A stretch of DNA of 64,000 bases from positions 5,274,356 to 5,338,355 of the forward strand of contig NZ_CP060140.1 of NCBI RefSeq assembly GCF_022376295.1, given 5' to 3'. The notes beneath the pieces are model-generated. The model saw only the letters and a program-made list of their open reading frames with translations. It was not told the origin of the DNA and searched no databases. This document shows positions 34,684 through 44,900 of this stretch, piece by piece (positions within the stretch are counted from its first letter, which is position 1; each line of letters opens with the position of its first letter). The stretch comes from Nodularia sphaerocarpa UHCC 0038. GTDB lineage: Bacteria; Cyanobacteriota; Cyanobacteriia; Cyanobacteriales; Nostocaceae. A program made the position numbers and the translations under genes.

Positions 34684-35655
34684 TTAGGAACCCCGTTGAA
34701 TCTCGGTAAATATTTCCTCTAAGATTTCTTGTGCGCCTTGTTCTCTTAACAGTGCTGCTAGTTCTGCGCCTAGTTTTTCGGCATCTTTAGCCGCACCAGT
34801 TACTGTGTCTTGGACTAATTTTTGACCATCGACGCTGGCGACTATGCCACTTAGGGTTAAATTATCACCATCTATGACTGTATTTACCCCTATGGGTACT
34901 TGACAACCACCTTCGAGAATCCGTAAAAATGATCTTTCGGCGAGACAGCGATCGCGTGTTTCGGTGTGTTCAATGGCTTTGAGAATGTTGATGATTTCCT
35001 TGTCATCAGCCCGGCATTCTATGCCTAAAGCCCCTTGTCCGACTGCGTGGAGCGAAATTTCCTTCGGCAGAATTTGATGAATGCGATCGCTCATTCCCAA
35101 GCGCTCTAAACCGGCGGCTGCTAAAATCAGAGCATCATATTCGCCTGAATCGAGTTTTTTCAGGCGTGTATTTAAATTGCCCCGCACATCTTTAAAAGTA
35201 AAATGGGGGAATTTGTTGCGTAACTGTGCTAATCGTCTTAACGATGATGTGCCAATTACAGCGCCTGCGGGCAGAGTTTCAATTTGTTTATCTTTATATT
35301 TATCATGTACAACTAAGGCATCTGCGGGATTTTCCCGTTCTGTAATCACTGCCAGAGTTAACCCGGATGGTAAATTAGTGGGTAGATCCTTGAGGGAATG
35401 AACTGCAAAATCAATTTCCTGATTCAGCATTCCCACTTCTAATTCTTTAGTAAATAGTCCTTTATCGCCAATTTTGGCTAATGCTACATCCAGGATATTG
35501 TCGCCTTGGGTAGACATGGTATGGACTTCAAAACTAAGATCAGGAAAGCTTTTTTGCAGTTGGTCGCGTACCCAGTAGGTCTGAACTAGGGCGAGTTGAC
35601 TTTTACGAGAACCAATGCGGATAGTGCGCGCAGGACTAGAAACAACTGAAGTCAT
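34684..35655 (-). CDS. hemC: Porphobilinogen deaminase (hydroxymethylbilane synthase)
   Basis: Joins four porphobilinogens into hydroxymethylbilane in heme and chlorophyll synthesis. Start chosen at the second in-frame ATG (MTSVVSSPARTIRIGSRKSQ), giving 323 residues as usual for the family; the frame is open 13 codons further up. Visible features are SRKSQLALVQ, the conserved region FTKELEVGMLNQEIDFAVHS and KDLPT, GTSSLRRLAQL, and the cofactor Cys in EGGCQVPIGV that carries the dipyrromethane. It stands alone between a repeat element and a divergent lipid-kinase-like gene. Confidence 0.95.
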   Translation of the reverse strand: MTSVVSSPARTIRIGSRKSQLALVQTYWVRDQLQKSFPDLSFEVHTMSTQGDNILDVALAKIGDKGLFTKELEVGMLNQEIDFAVHSLKDLPTNLPSGLTLAVITERENPADALVVHDKYKDKQIETLPAGAVIGTSSLRRLAQLRNKFPHFTFKDVRGNLNTRLKKLDSGEYDALILAAAGLERLGMSDRIHQILPKEISLHAVGQGALGIECRADDKEIINILKAIEHTETRDRCLAERSFLRILEGGCQVPIGVNTVIDGDNLTLSGIVASVDGQKLVQDTVTGAAKDAEKLGAELAALLREQGAQEILEEIFTEIQRGS

Positions 35656-35906
35656 AAAACAATATGTCAAACCAGGCAATAAATTGACTCTCATCTAGAC
35701 TACCGCAGTGGGTGAGTCTTCGGATGGTTATTCTCTGATTGAGGTAAACTTTATTATTGTTTTTTTTACATTTGTTTACATTGTGGGGAATTACTCAACA
35801 AATAAAACGCGTAGCGGCAAACCTCCCACGAGGTAGAAGTGATAATTTTACGGTGATGTTATGAATAATTTGGTATCTTATTGATTAAAACTTAAGTTTC
35901 AACCCT

Positions 35907-36923
35907 ATGAACCGTTCAGCTTGCCTGATCTTTAATCCAGTTGCTGGTCAAGGTGATCCAGAATTAGAACTGGCAATGATTCGAGCATTATTAGAGCCTG
36001 AAATTGACTTGGATATTTATCAAACCACGCCAGAAATTGGTGCTGATGAACTGGCGCAAGCGGCTGTAAAACGGGGTGTAGAAGCGATTATTGCTTCCGG
36101 GGGAGATGGTACATTGTCGGCGGCGGCTATGGCGATAGTCAATACTGATATCCCTTTGGGGATTATTTCACGGGGAACAGCCAACGCTTTCGCCGCAGCA
36201 TTGAGAATACCTGACACTATTGACGCTGCTTGTCAGACAATTTTGCAGGGACAAACTCGATATGTGGATGCAGCTTATTGTAACGGTAAGCCGATGGTAC
36301 TACTGGCAGGTATCGGTTTTGAAGCGGAAACTGTAGAACTGGCAGACCGGGACGCGAAAAGACGCTTTGGGATTATGGCTTATGTTTTAGCCGGGGTGCA
36401 ACAACTGCGGAATTTAGCTAGTTTTGAAGTGGAAATTGAAACTGAGGATAGAATTATTACAACGACAGCCTCAGCTGTAACAGTGGCTAATGCTGCTCCT
36501 CCTAGTTCAGTTTTGGCTCAGGGACCCGCAGGGATTATTTATGATGATGGATTATTAGATTTAACCATCGTCGCTCCTGAAAGTAAAGCCGGAGCGATCG
36601 CCGCCACATTTCATCTATTCCAATCGGCTTCAACCAATAGCGCCGTAGAGCGAGATGATATTGGCTACCTGCGCGGAAATCGATTTAAAATCAAGGCTGA
36701 ACCGCCCCAAAAGGTGGTTTTAGATGGGGAAATGATTGGTACAACTCCCATTGAAGTTTATTGTGTACCAGCAGGCTTGAAAATTTTTATCCCTTTGAAT
36801 CAAGCAATTGGTCCGGCGGAAAAACTAGAGGGACTTCCTAACTTGACTATTGAGATCAAAGACTCAAACGAAGAATGGGGAAATGAGTCAGGTGTAGAAG
36901 ACAGAATTAACCTTGAGGAGTAA
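35907..36923 (+). CDS. Diacylglycerol kinase family (YegS/BmrU-like) protein
   Basis: 338 residues with the DAGK catalytic domain: N-terminal LIFNPVAGQG, the nucleotide-binding IIASGGDGTLSAAAMAI (GGDGT motif), GIISRGTANAFAAAL, and LAGIGFEAETVELAD. The C-terminal half has the YegS-type beta-sandwich (VLDGEMIGTTPIEVYCVPAGL). The likely reaction is ATP-dependent phosphorylation of a lipid such as diacylglycerol at the membrane; the true substrate is unknown. The C-terminal tail is acidic. The next gene starts 6 bases after the stop, so the pair is an operon with a metallophosphoesterase. Confidence 0.88.
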   Translation: MNRSACLIFNPVAGQGDPELELAMIRALLEPEIDLDIYQTTPEIGADELAQAAVKRGVEAIIASGGDGTLSAAAMAIVNTDIPLGIISRGTANAFAAALRIPDTIDAACQTILQGQTRYVDAAYCNGKPMVLLAGIGFEAETVELADRDAKRRFGIMAYVLAGVQQLRNLASFEVEIETEDRIITTTASAVTVANAAPPSSVLAQGPAGIIYDDGLLDLTIVAPESKAGAIAATFHLFQSASTNSAVERDDIGYLRGNRFKIKAEPPQKVVLDGEMIGTTPIEVYCVPAGLKIFIPLNQAIGPAEKLEGLPNLTIEIKDSNEEWGNESGVEDRINLEE

Positions 36924-36929
36924 GTTATA

Positions 36930-38492
36930 TTGAAACTCGTTTCTGATCCAGCGATCGCTAAAAAAATTAGTAAAATGCAGGAGAGGGTAAAATGGCAAGA
37001 CCCATTAATTTTAGAGCGTGGTATTGACCAAACTCGCCTGATTTTAGCGGATGATGACACTAATAATCGTGATTTTTCTTTTTTAGTTGTGGGTGACAGT
37101 GGTACTGGAAGTCACCGGGGACATAATCCACAGCGACAAGTTGCAAAACAAATGCTACCCCATCATTCTGAATGTAGTTTTATGCTGCACACAGGTGATG
37201 TGATTTATTTGGTGGGGTCGAGTGAATATTACCAGCAGAACTTTATCCGACCTTACCGAGAGTTCCTTGTAGGTGGAGAAGATCCAGAAAAAATTGATTA
37301 CGACCAGATGGTTTTCAATTTACCGATTTTACCAGTACCGGGAAACCATGATTACTATGACTTACCAGTTATTTTAAGTTTGCTTTCATTCACCACTTTA
37401 CCTATTCGGCGTTTATTGCGCTCGAAATTAGACCTGGATGTAGGCTTACATGGTTCTGGGAAGGGTAGCGCTTATGCAAAGGCATTTTTAGACTATCTCA
37501 AAGCGTTAGAGCTTCCCGGTGAATTAGCGCAACATTTAGATAATTACTATACTGCTCAGACAGACACAGGTCGCTGTCTGAATTACCAACCAGGGCGTTT
37601 TACTCGCTTACCAAATCGCTATTATACGTTTTGTTACAGGGGGATTGACTTTTTTGCCTTGGATTCCAATACATTTAATGAACCAGCACCAATACCTCAA
37701 ACCCGCGCTGGAAGAGAACAACGCCGAAGTTTAGAAAAACGCCGTCAGGAGTTTGAGCAAGAAAAGCTGCAAATCATGGAAATTTCCGCCCAGCTAAATC
37801 CTGAGAATCCCAGCGACGCTGAGAAACTGGATGATTTGCAAGGTCAAATATCACAAATTGAGGAATTGATTGTTGATATCGAGAAGCAATTAAACACGGA
37901 TAAAAACGCCGTGACTGATATTGAACAACTGGAGTGGTTAAAACAAAGACTAATTAAATCTTGGGAATCCGCAGATATACGGGGGAGAGTCGTTTATTTT
38001 CACCATCCGCCTTATGTGACTGAGGCGACAAAATGGCAACAGGCGCAAACTTTAGCAGTTCGCGATCGCCTGCGTGGTGTCCTGGATGCAGTAGCCGCAG
38101 AAGTAGGCTCTTTGACACAGGGACGACCCCTGGTAGATTTAGTCTTAAATGGTCACGCTCACTGCTTAGAACACCTGGAAACTTTGGATACAGGACACGG
38201 CGATGCTAATATTAACTGGGTTGTTTGTGGGGGTAGTGGCTATAGTTTGCGTCGCCAAAGAAGTGAAGGCGCAGATTTAAGAGAAACAGTGGGAGATAAT
38301 AGTAAATTAATAGCGCGATCGCATTTGTATATTGGTCGTCACGGTCACGGTTCTAAAAAGAGACGACCTTATTCGAGTTTACGCATTGATGTCACAGGCG
38401 ATCGCCATCCTAAATTTATAGTCCGTCCCTTAGTCGCCGAATGGCATCAAAGGCAATGGCATAATTACCAAATGGAATCTTTTACCATCTAA
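36930..38492 (+). CDS. Calcineurin-like metallophosphoesterase
   Basis: 520 residues with the full metal-binding set of the family: GDSGTGS (first Asp), LHTGDVIYLVG, PGNHDYYD, VYFHHPPYV and NGHAHCLEH. A coiled insertion (~270-320, QEKLQIMEISAQL) lies between metal motifs. The start is TTG at 36930 with GAGGAG in the end of the preceding gene, so translation is probably coupled. The substrate is unknown; the pairing with a lipid-kinase-like gene suggests phospholipid or phosphate-ester turnover, an inference. The last ten codons are copied in the following tandem duplication. It has no signal peptide. Confidence 0.85.
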   Translation: MKLVSDPAIAKKISKMQERVKWQDPLILERGIDQTRLILADDDTNNRDFSFLVVGDSGTGSHRGHNPQRQVAKQMLPHHSECSFMLHTGDVIYLVGSSEYYQQNFIRPYREFLVGGEDPEKIDYDQMVFNLPILPVPGNHDYYDLPVILSLLSFTTLPIRRLLRSKLDLDVGLHGSGKGSAYAKAFLDYLKALELPGELAQHLDNYYTAQTDTGRCLNYQPGRFTRLPNRYYTFCYRGIDFFALDSNTFNEPAPIPQTRAGREQRRSLEKRRQEFEQEKLQIMEISAQLNPENPSDAEKLDDLQGQISQIEELIVDIEKQLNTDKNAVTDIEQLEWLKQRLIKSWESADIRGRVVYFHHPPYVTEATKWQQAQTLAVRDRLRGVLDAVAAEVGSLTQGRPLVDLVLNGHAHCLEHLETLDTGHGDANINWVVCGGSGYSLRRQRSEGADLRETVGDNSKLIARSHLYIGRHGHGSKKRRPYSSLRIDVTGDRHPKFIVRPLVAEWHQRQWHNYQMESFTI

Positions 38493-38676
38493 ACTCCCCT
38501 CCTCGCTTGCGGGGAGGGGTTGGGGGTGGGGTAGAATGATGATAGTAGCAAAAATAACTATTACCAAATGGAATCTTTTACCATCTAACAAAGACAAAAC
38601 CCATATCCTCTAGCTCCCCTCCTCGCTGGCGGGGAGGGGTTGGGGGTGGGGTAGAATGACAGTAGCAAAAATAACT
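38464..38676. repeat. Tandem duplication of the metallophosphoesterase 3' end and a hairpin repeat
   Basis: The block from ATTACCAAATGGAATC (38464) through the stop codon, the hairpin repeat (CTCCTCGC / GCGGGGAGG, GGGTTGGGGGTGGGG) and GTAGCAAAAATAACTA is repeated from 38560. The second copy has ~20 extra bases before the hairpin. The second copy of the coding tail has no role. The duplication ends against the stop codon of the next, convergent gene. Confidence 0.8.
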
Positions 38677-39085
38677 AAATTCGTCCTGGGCCTTTACCCC
38701 TGGTGTCACCCTTTTCTGTCAACTTACCTTCTTGATCCTCATTTATTTCGTGGAGTTCTTCAACACGTTCGGCGCTGTCTTGTATTGCTTGTTTTCGCGC
38801 GTCTCCCCGTGTTTCATAATACATTTCTGGCTCCACAGCGTAGTTATTCACTAAACCTTCTTGGTCTATCGTGTAGCCATCAGTAGTGATTATGCTCTCT
38901 GTATTGCTTTGGTCATTTGTAGATGCATCTTTCTGGGTTTCTTCTGTAGGAAGAGTTTTATAGTTTGCGCCTTCTCTATCTTTACGAGCTGCGGTTTCCG
39001 CAGGTATTATTCCTCGATCATAACTATCTACATCTGCACGTTCAGATGAATCTGTAGCCTGATTATTAACTTTTTTATTAGCCAT
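38675..39085 (-). CDS. Hydrophilic, probably disordered protein of unknown function
   Basis: 136 residues, almost free of hydrophobic stretches and rich in Asp, Glu, Thr, Asn and Lys (MANKKVNNQATDSSERADVD; AARKDREGANY; EKGDTRGKGPGRI at the end). The composition resembles desiccation- or stress-related hydrophilins, but no known domain was recognised. It is the first of four leftward genes (to 41467), two of which look like envelope-stress proteins. They are separated by 126-395 bp spacers, so they are probably not one tight operon. It is treated as real because of its clean start, length and codon pattern. Confidence 0.65.
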   Translation of the reverse strand: MANKKVNNQATDSSERADVDSYDRGIIPAETAARKDREGANYKTLPTEETQKDASTNDQSNTESIITTDGYTIDQEGLVNNYAVEPEMYYETRGDARKQAIQDSAERVEELHEINEDQEGKLTEKGDTRGKGPGRI

Positions 39086-39268
39086 ATATTATGATACCTT
39101 TTATAAATCACTGCCAGAACTAGATTAAACTAATTAAAATAATAAAACTACTATCTTTAGAAGTAATTTAACTAACACAATCATTTTTTTTCAGCCATTA
39201 GATATAGGCTGTATGTTAATTTAATTGCATAAAAGCAATTTCTCTCCCCTCTCCTTGGTAACCAGTTT

Positions 39269-39469
39269 GTAGGGTGTGTTGTCGCGTAGCGCAACGCACC
39301 AAATACGAAAATCGGTGCGTTAGGACTAGCGTCCATAACGCACCCTACGAGATTCAAGCTGAGGGTGAGGTTCTAATTTCTCTCCCCTCTCCTTGCTAAG
39401 GAGAGGGGTTGGGGGTGAGGTTCAAGTTTGTAGTTGTATGCACCAAATACGAAAATCGGTGCGTTATTT
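39269..39469. repeat. Dispersed palindromic repeats in the spacer before the CAAD gene
   Basis: 39269-39349 has inverted ends (GTAGGGTGTGTT and AACGCACCCTAC) with inner GCAACGCACC and GGTGCGTT. A partial copy (TGCACCAAATACG, AAATCGGTGCGTTAT) follows at ~39438-39469. Between and before them lie CTCTCCTTG/AAGGAGAGGGG hairpin repeats (39241-39260; 39380-39421). The whole 395-bp spacer 39086-39480 is repeat sequence; no gene is seen. The TAGGGTGTGTTGTCGCG form also occurs at ~20333. Confidence 0.7.
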
Positions 39470-39480
39470 GATTTACAAAA

Positions 39481-39918
39481 TTACTCGCCCACAATATCTT
39501 GTTTAAATAATCGGAATTTCTCAGTTAATTCTTGGCGGGTTTCAGATTTAGTCAGATAACGCAAACTAAACCAAGTAAAATAACCAATACCAATCAACTC
39601 AAAACTTGGTGCTAGTAGAGGAACACCATTGATAGCACCTAATATTGCAATTACTACTTTAACTGTAATAATTGCAGTCAAAATTAACACAACATTGATC
39701 AAAGAGCGCAAATTTTTATTAACAAAGCTACTGACATATTCAGGAAGTTGTTCTAAAAAGTGAGTTATTCTTTTAGCAACTCTTCGCCATTGAGCTTCCG
39801 GTTCATCAGCTGGAGGTAGCTGAGATAAATTTGTAGTTTCTCCCCCGCTTGGTGGTAGCATTCCACCGGGTGCGATCATCGCATCCACTGGTTCTAGTTG
39901 CTTTTGTTCAGTTTCCAT
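39481..39918 (-). CDS. CAAD/CURT1-type membrane protein
   Basis: 145 residues: a proline-rich N-terminal half, an amphipathic stretch (WRRVAKRITHFLEQLPEY), two membrane helices (LINVVLILTAIITVKVVIAI and PSFELIGIGYFTWFSLRYL) and a charged amphipathic C-terminus (KSETRQELTEKFRLFKQD). This is the CAAD layout, first noted as an appendix on cyanobacterial tRNA synthetases and related to plant CURT1 proteins that bend thylakoid membranes. It should be a thylakoid or plasma-membrane protein that shapes membranes. Whether it is the main CurT or a paralogue cannot be told. Confidence 0.8.
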   Translation of the reverse strand: METEQKQLEPVDAMIAPGGMLPPSGGETTNLSQLPPADEPEAQWRRVAKRITHFLEQLPEYVSSFVNKNLRSLINVVLILTAIITVKVVIAILGAINGVPLLAPSFELIGIGYFTWFSLRYLTKSETRQELTEKFRLFKQDIVGE

Positions 39919-39972
39919 AGTTTTTTAAATTTGGTAGCTACACATTTATTCTAAAATACTGGATATGAAGAC

Positions 39973-39996
39973 AGATCACAATTGGGTTTGTGATCT
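39973..39996. promoter_or_regulatory. Perfect palindrome upstream of the CAAD gene
   Basis: AGATCACAA (39973-39981) and TTGTGATCT (39988-39996) are exact complements with a 6-base loop. It lies 55-78 bases upstream of the CAAD start codon and has no T-run on the minus strand, so an operator is more likely than a terminator for the BON gene. Nearby, GAGGGA/TCCCTC at 40054-40070 is a dispersed hairpin. Confidence 0.4.
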
Positions 39997-40183
39997 AATT
40001 TAAAGTTTTTTACTTAATTGGGGAATGTAGAATTATCTGCATTTACTCGTAATGAGGGAATCTTTCCCTCACTACGCTGGAATTATCTACCTAGGCTGAT
40101 CTGTGTGAAGATGCGCCAATGATTTTAGATCAGGAACCGTCGATGAGAATCAAGTCTAGATTGGGGTGACAAAATTAACCAAT

Positions 40184-40648
40184 TTAGCCTTGTGGTGGAG
40201 CTACGACTGCGTTAACAATCACATTATTAACACCATTAATTTCTTGTGCTAAAGGTTGAATCTTCGATAACTGATCCTGATTATTTACAGTTCCTGATAC
40301 AGTGACTGTACCTTCTTCTGTCGCCTGAACCGTTAGTTTACCATCAGGGATATTAGCCTCTAACTTAGAACGGACTTCACTGGCTAAGTCTTCCGCAGTT
40401 CTATCAGTAGTATCGCCACCAGCAGCCAAATTTCTCTCTTCACGAGCGCGAATATCAGCATCTAGTTGTCTTCTGCGAACATCGCTCTGAGAATCTTCCA
40501 GGGAGGCTTGTCTTTCTTCTGTGGTTGGTACTTCTCCAACTTGACCTGGAGAGGGCGCTGCGGGATCTGTTCTGGCGGTGTCAGCATCACAAGCAGCAGC
40601 ACCAAATAATAAGACGCAACTAATTAATAAAGGAGTTAGGTTTTTCAT
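40184..40648 (-). CDS. BON-domain lipoprotein
   Basis: 154 residues with a lipoprotein signal peptide (MKNLTPLLISCVLLFGAAAC; lipobox GAAAC, Cys20) followed by a polar spacer and a C-terminal BON domain (~87-150: SEVRSKLEANIPDGKLTVQA, GTVTVSGTVNNQDQLSKIQ, INGVNNVIVNAVV). BON domains bind phospholipid membranes; OsmY-like proteins are induced by osmotic and envelope stress. It should sit in the periplasm anchored by lipid. It lies in the leftward stress-like group between the CAAD and glycine-zipper genes. Confidence 0.88.
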   Translation of the reverse strand: MKNLTPLLISCVLLFGAAACDADTARTDPAAPSPGQVGEVPTTEERQASLEDSQSDVRRRQLDADIRAREERNLAAGGDTTDRTAEDLASEVRSKLEANIPDGKLTVQATEEGTVTVSGTVNNQDQLSKIQPLAQEINGVNNVIVNAVVAPPQG

Positions 40649-40774
40649 TTTTGTAAGTCTTCCTCACAAATTCAAAATTTGAAAATATTTCGACGTTTTT
40701 AGGAGTAGCGAGGAGCAAGTTTTTGATGCTCTTCCTACTCCTAATCAAGTGTTGCAGATGGTCAGAAAATTAGA

Positions 40775-41467
40775 TTAAACTTTTTCATCACGACGGTCAA
40801 TAATGACGACTGATGGATCATCGCGTTCGGTTTTTGTTGAGTAATTGGTACGCACTGTATCTGCAACTGGTGTAGTCTCACGTCTGATAGAATCATGCTC
40901 TGGGTGATGTTCTATATGATCATTAGGATAGTCATAAACACCAAACTCTTCAATATGGTAGCGATTGAAAATTGTTTCGGCTCTCAAAATTTCTGCTTCT
41001 GTGCCTTCTACCATGACTAAATAATGTCCTCGTTCAACTCGCTCGTGATAAACTTTGGCTCGTTCTTCGGGTATTCCTAACCCGATTAATCCTCCAAGTA
41101 ATCCCCCAGCTGCTGCACCAATACCAGCACCAGCTAGAGTTGTCGCCAAAGTTGTGGCTGTTGCACCTGCGAGCATAATTGGCCCAATTCCAGGAATTGC
41201 TAAAGTTCCCAGACCAACTAATAAGCCTGTTAAACCGCCCACCGCACCGCCAGTCATCGCCCCAGTTGTTGCACCGTCATCGGCTTTATTACCTACCCGT
41301 TCTTTGACTTGAGTACCTGCAACATCATCTCTGTGTTCTGCATCTTTGGCGATAACAGAAACTCTATCCATTGGAAAGCCGGAATTTTTTAATTCATGCA
41401 GTGCTTGTTCAACGTCTCTACGATTAGCAAAAGTACCTACAGCTCTTCTACGCAAGGTAGTAACCAT
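40775..41467 (-). CDS. General stress protein-like with glycine-zipper segment
   Basis: 230 residues. The N-terminal domain (GTFANRRDVEQALHELKNSG, RVSVIAKD) matches the YflT/general stress protein 17M type. A long Gly/Ala-rich hydrophobic glycine-zipper part follows (~70-145: GAVGGLTGLLVGLGTLAIPG, GAGIGAAAGGLLGGLIGLG), then YHERVERGHYLVMVEGTEAE, and a histidine-rich tail (HIEHHPEHD). It is probably membrane-inserted or oligomeric. The function is unknown beyond stress association in related proteins. It is followed by the BON lipoprotein gene on the same strand and faces away from the 1031-residue membrane protein. Confidence 0.8.
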   Translation of the reverse strand: MVTTLRRRAVGTFANRRDVEQALHELKNSGFPMDRVSVIAKDAEHRDDVAGTQVKERVGNKADDGATTGAMTGGAVGGLTGLLVGLGTLAIPGIGPIMLAGATATTLATTLAGAGIGAAAGGLLGGLIGLGIPEERAKVYHERVERGHYLVMVEGTEAEILRAETIFNRYHIEEFGVYDYPNDHIEHHPEHDSIRRETTPVADTVRTNYSTKTERDDPSVVIIDRRDEKV

Positions 41468-41972
41468 TTAAAATTCTCCTAATTCTTCTCTGTAAATTTA
41501 CGCTTTAATTTACCCGCAATAATAATCACTATCCAGGCATTAATTAAAGTAAATTATTAAAGTGCATTCCTTTAGAAAAATGCTATCAACATCTCTATTT
41601 ACACATTTCAGTCAAAAAAATACATCAATCCCTTGACATAATTCCACTCTATGTCATTAGACATAAGTACATTTATATCAATAATCAGTTGTTTAATTAG
41701 GATTTAAATTTTATATAGCATTGATCATCTGGTAGAGGGAAGATTAATGATGTCTCTATAAATGGAAATAATTAATTAACCACAGATCAACAAGGATGAA
41801 TCGACACTGCATCTAAATGAAAGCTGCGGTAACTTCATAAAAGTATGACTTTTGGATAATATATTTCTTACCTAAGAAAGTTTAGGTGTAGATAATTAGC
41901 AATCTAAACTAGATTAGTCAGCTTTTTTAGCAACAAATGGCTTTAATTGAGCGCTAATAGGAAATTACAATT
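41468..41972. promoter_or_regulatory. Divergent promoter region, stress gene group / large membrane protein
   Basis: 505 bp, AT-rich, no gene. It must carry the leftward promoter of the glycine-zipper gene and the rightward promoter of the 1031-residue protein. CCTTGACATAATTCCACTCTATGTCATT (from ~41632) contains a good TTGACA -35 element, given here only as a candidate. No terminator or riboswitch is evident. Confidence 0.4.
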
Positions 41973-44900
41973 ATGTTTGCAGGTTTGGAAACCATTTTGC
42001 AGGGTGTTTGGCTATCTATGGAAATAGCACCCAGAAATGGAATGTCAGAAGTTTTAACTCCAGAACAAGTATCATTGGTCTTTTCTGGGCCTAAGTTGAT
42101 TGTCGCACTATTAGCCGGGACTTTAATGGCTTTGGCTTTTCAATTTTTATTGACAAATTTTTCACTAGCTGTAGGAATTCTATCTTTAGGAACTGATTCT
42201 TTTTCTCGGTCTGAGTCAAGTACCTGGGGTGGTACAATTCGCAAGGTTGAAGCTAAAATAGGATTTTGGGCATTAATCACCGCTAGTATTGCATTATTTA
42301 TTGCTTGTTTTTTAGCAGTAAAACTGAGCTTAATTGAAAGTATGCTCTTAGGCGCAATTATGGGTGTTGTTATCTGGTCTACCTATTTTACATTAGTTGT
42401 TTGGCTAGGTTCATCAACTCTGAGTTCCTTTGTTGGTGCTTTTATCAATACTACTAATGCGGGATTACAGGCTATATTGGGAACAGCATCTGCGACAATT
42501 GGCGCGAATGTGGCGAAAAAACAAGCGGTTTCTACTGCTGAAGAAATTACAGATGCAGTCCGGCGGGAATTAACTTCGGGGTTTGATGGTGAAGGTATCA
42601 AGAATAGTCTACAAAGTTCTTTGAAATCTCTACAAATACCCCAACTGAATTTACCAGATATTCGCCAACAATTTGATAAAATTCTCAGTGATCTTGATTT
42701 AGAATCTATTGGTGATGGTGATTTATTAGCAAACATCAATCGCCAAACATTTATTGATTTAATTAGCAGTCAGGTAAATTTGTCAAAACAACAAATTAAT
42801 CAAATTGCTGACCAGTTAGAAGATGCTTGGACACAAGTTGTGGCTCGTAAAAATCCTACTGAGCAAGTAATTAATTTACTCAAATCTGCTACACCTGAAG
42901 AGTTGAAGTCTGAAAATTTAGGTGAACGGCTTCAGGAGTTGGTGGGAATCAAAGAAAATGGTAATGGTCGAAATAGTTTAATCAAGCAAGGGATGCAATA
43001 TGGCTTGGGTGCTGCGGGGACAGCAGTATTAAATCGGGTTGATTTTTCTGATATCGATATCGAAAAAATTACAACTCAAGTCCAAAAGCTCAGGGATAAG
43101 GTTCAAGATATAGATGTTGAGCAAATCACACACCAGTTAGAAGATATCAGAAATAAAACTACTGGACAAATATCTGCAAGATTTCCACAGAAACCAGAGA
43201 ATACTATTAAGGCGGATGTAGAAGATTACATTCTCAATTCTTTACCTTGGCATTTTAACCGCATCACAATTAGAGATGAATTTCAAGAAGTTATCTACGA
43301 TCCACAGGCAGATCCTACAACGACGCGCCGGGAATTAGCGGAAATTAATCAAGAGAATTTTAGAACTTGGCTGAAACAGCGAGGCGATATCAGTGATGCT
43401 AGAGTAACTGAAATTACTCACCAGATGGAAAGGGTTCGTGAGGAAGTTTTAGAAATTGTTCAAGAGGCGGAAGTACGCGAAAAAGGCGAAGAATTGCGTT
43501 TGCGGGTGGAAAATTATTTGCGTTCTACAAGTAAAGCGGAACTGAAAGCAGATGCTATTGAACGAAATTTCAGCAGTTTATTACAAGACTTTACGGATTT
43601 AGAGCTTCGCTTACAAGGCTGTGATCGTGATGCTTTTTTGCGGTTACTTTTGCAACGTCAAGATTTGAGTGAAGCAGAAGCTGATCATATTGTTAGTCAA
43701 CTTGAATCTATTTGCGAACGCATCTTACATCAAGAACGAGAACGCCAAGCAAAAGCTAATCAATTATGGCAAAGAATCGAAGACTATCTGCGTCATACTA
43801 ACAAAGACGAATTGAATCCTGAAGGTATTAAACGTGAATTTGGGACTCTCCTAGAACAGCCAGAAGTAGGAATTAATTTAATTCGCGATCGCCTATCTCA
43901 TTTTAACCGCGATACAGTTGTAAAATTGCTGAGTCAACGCCAAGATTTGAGAGAAGAAGAAGTAAACAAAATCTTTGATCAAATCCAATCAGTAGGCAAT
44001 CGCATTGTACAATTACCTCAAACCACAGTCGATCAATTAGCTGAATATCTCCGTAATACTAACCTCGAAGAACTCAACCCAGAAGGTATCAGAGGAGATT
44101 TGGAAACATTACTTGCTGATCCGCGAGAGGGTGCTTTAGCATTCCGCCATCGCTTATCGCAAATTGACCGTGATACATTAGTTAAACTCCTCAGTCAAAG
44201 CCAAGATTTGAGCGAAGAGCAAGTTAATCAGAGAATTGATCAGGTACAAAAGGCGATTAGTAGTATTATCAAAGCGCCAAGACGTTATGCTAGTCGTGCT
44301 GCTCAAAGAGTGACAGATTTTGAAGCTCATCTGGAAAATTATTTGCGTCATACTGATAAAGAAGAACTCAACCCCGAAAGCATCAAACGTGATCTGCAAT
44401 TGTTGCTGCGAGATCCGCAAGTGGGAATGGGAAATTTAGGCGATCGCCTCGCTAAATTTGATCGTTCTACAATTGTTGCTTTAATATCTGAAAGGGAAGA
44501 TATTTCAGAAGAGGAAGCTAACCGGATTGTCGATCAAATTGAATCGGCGCGTGATACAATTGTCAATCAATTCCAGGAAATTCAGCAAAGACTGCAATCG
44601 GTAATTGATGGAGTTTTTGGCAAAATCCGCGATTACCTCAACTCCTTGGAGCGTCCAGAACTAAATTATGAAGGTATTCAGCAAGACTTCACGAAGTTAT
44701 TTGATGATCCTCAAGCGGGATTTGAAGCTTTGCGCGATCGCCTGAGTCAATTTGATCGTGATACCCTAGTAGCTATCCTCAGTTCTCGTGAAGATATTTC
44801 CCCAGAGGATGCTAACAGAATTATTGACCAAATCGAAGGGGCGCGGGATAGTGTATTACAAAGAGGTGAACGCATCCAGCAAGAAGTACAAAAACGCCTA

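Noticed and set aside
35656..35694. Longer hemC start
   Set aside because: The 13 extra residues go beyond the usual family length; the second ATG gives the expected N-terminus.
38656..39049. Plus-strand frames opposite the hydrophilic protein gene
   Set aside because: Their composition (Cys, Leu, Phe rich) is that of an antisense reading; the minus-strand frame has a clean start and coherent composition.
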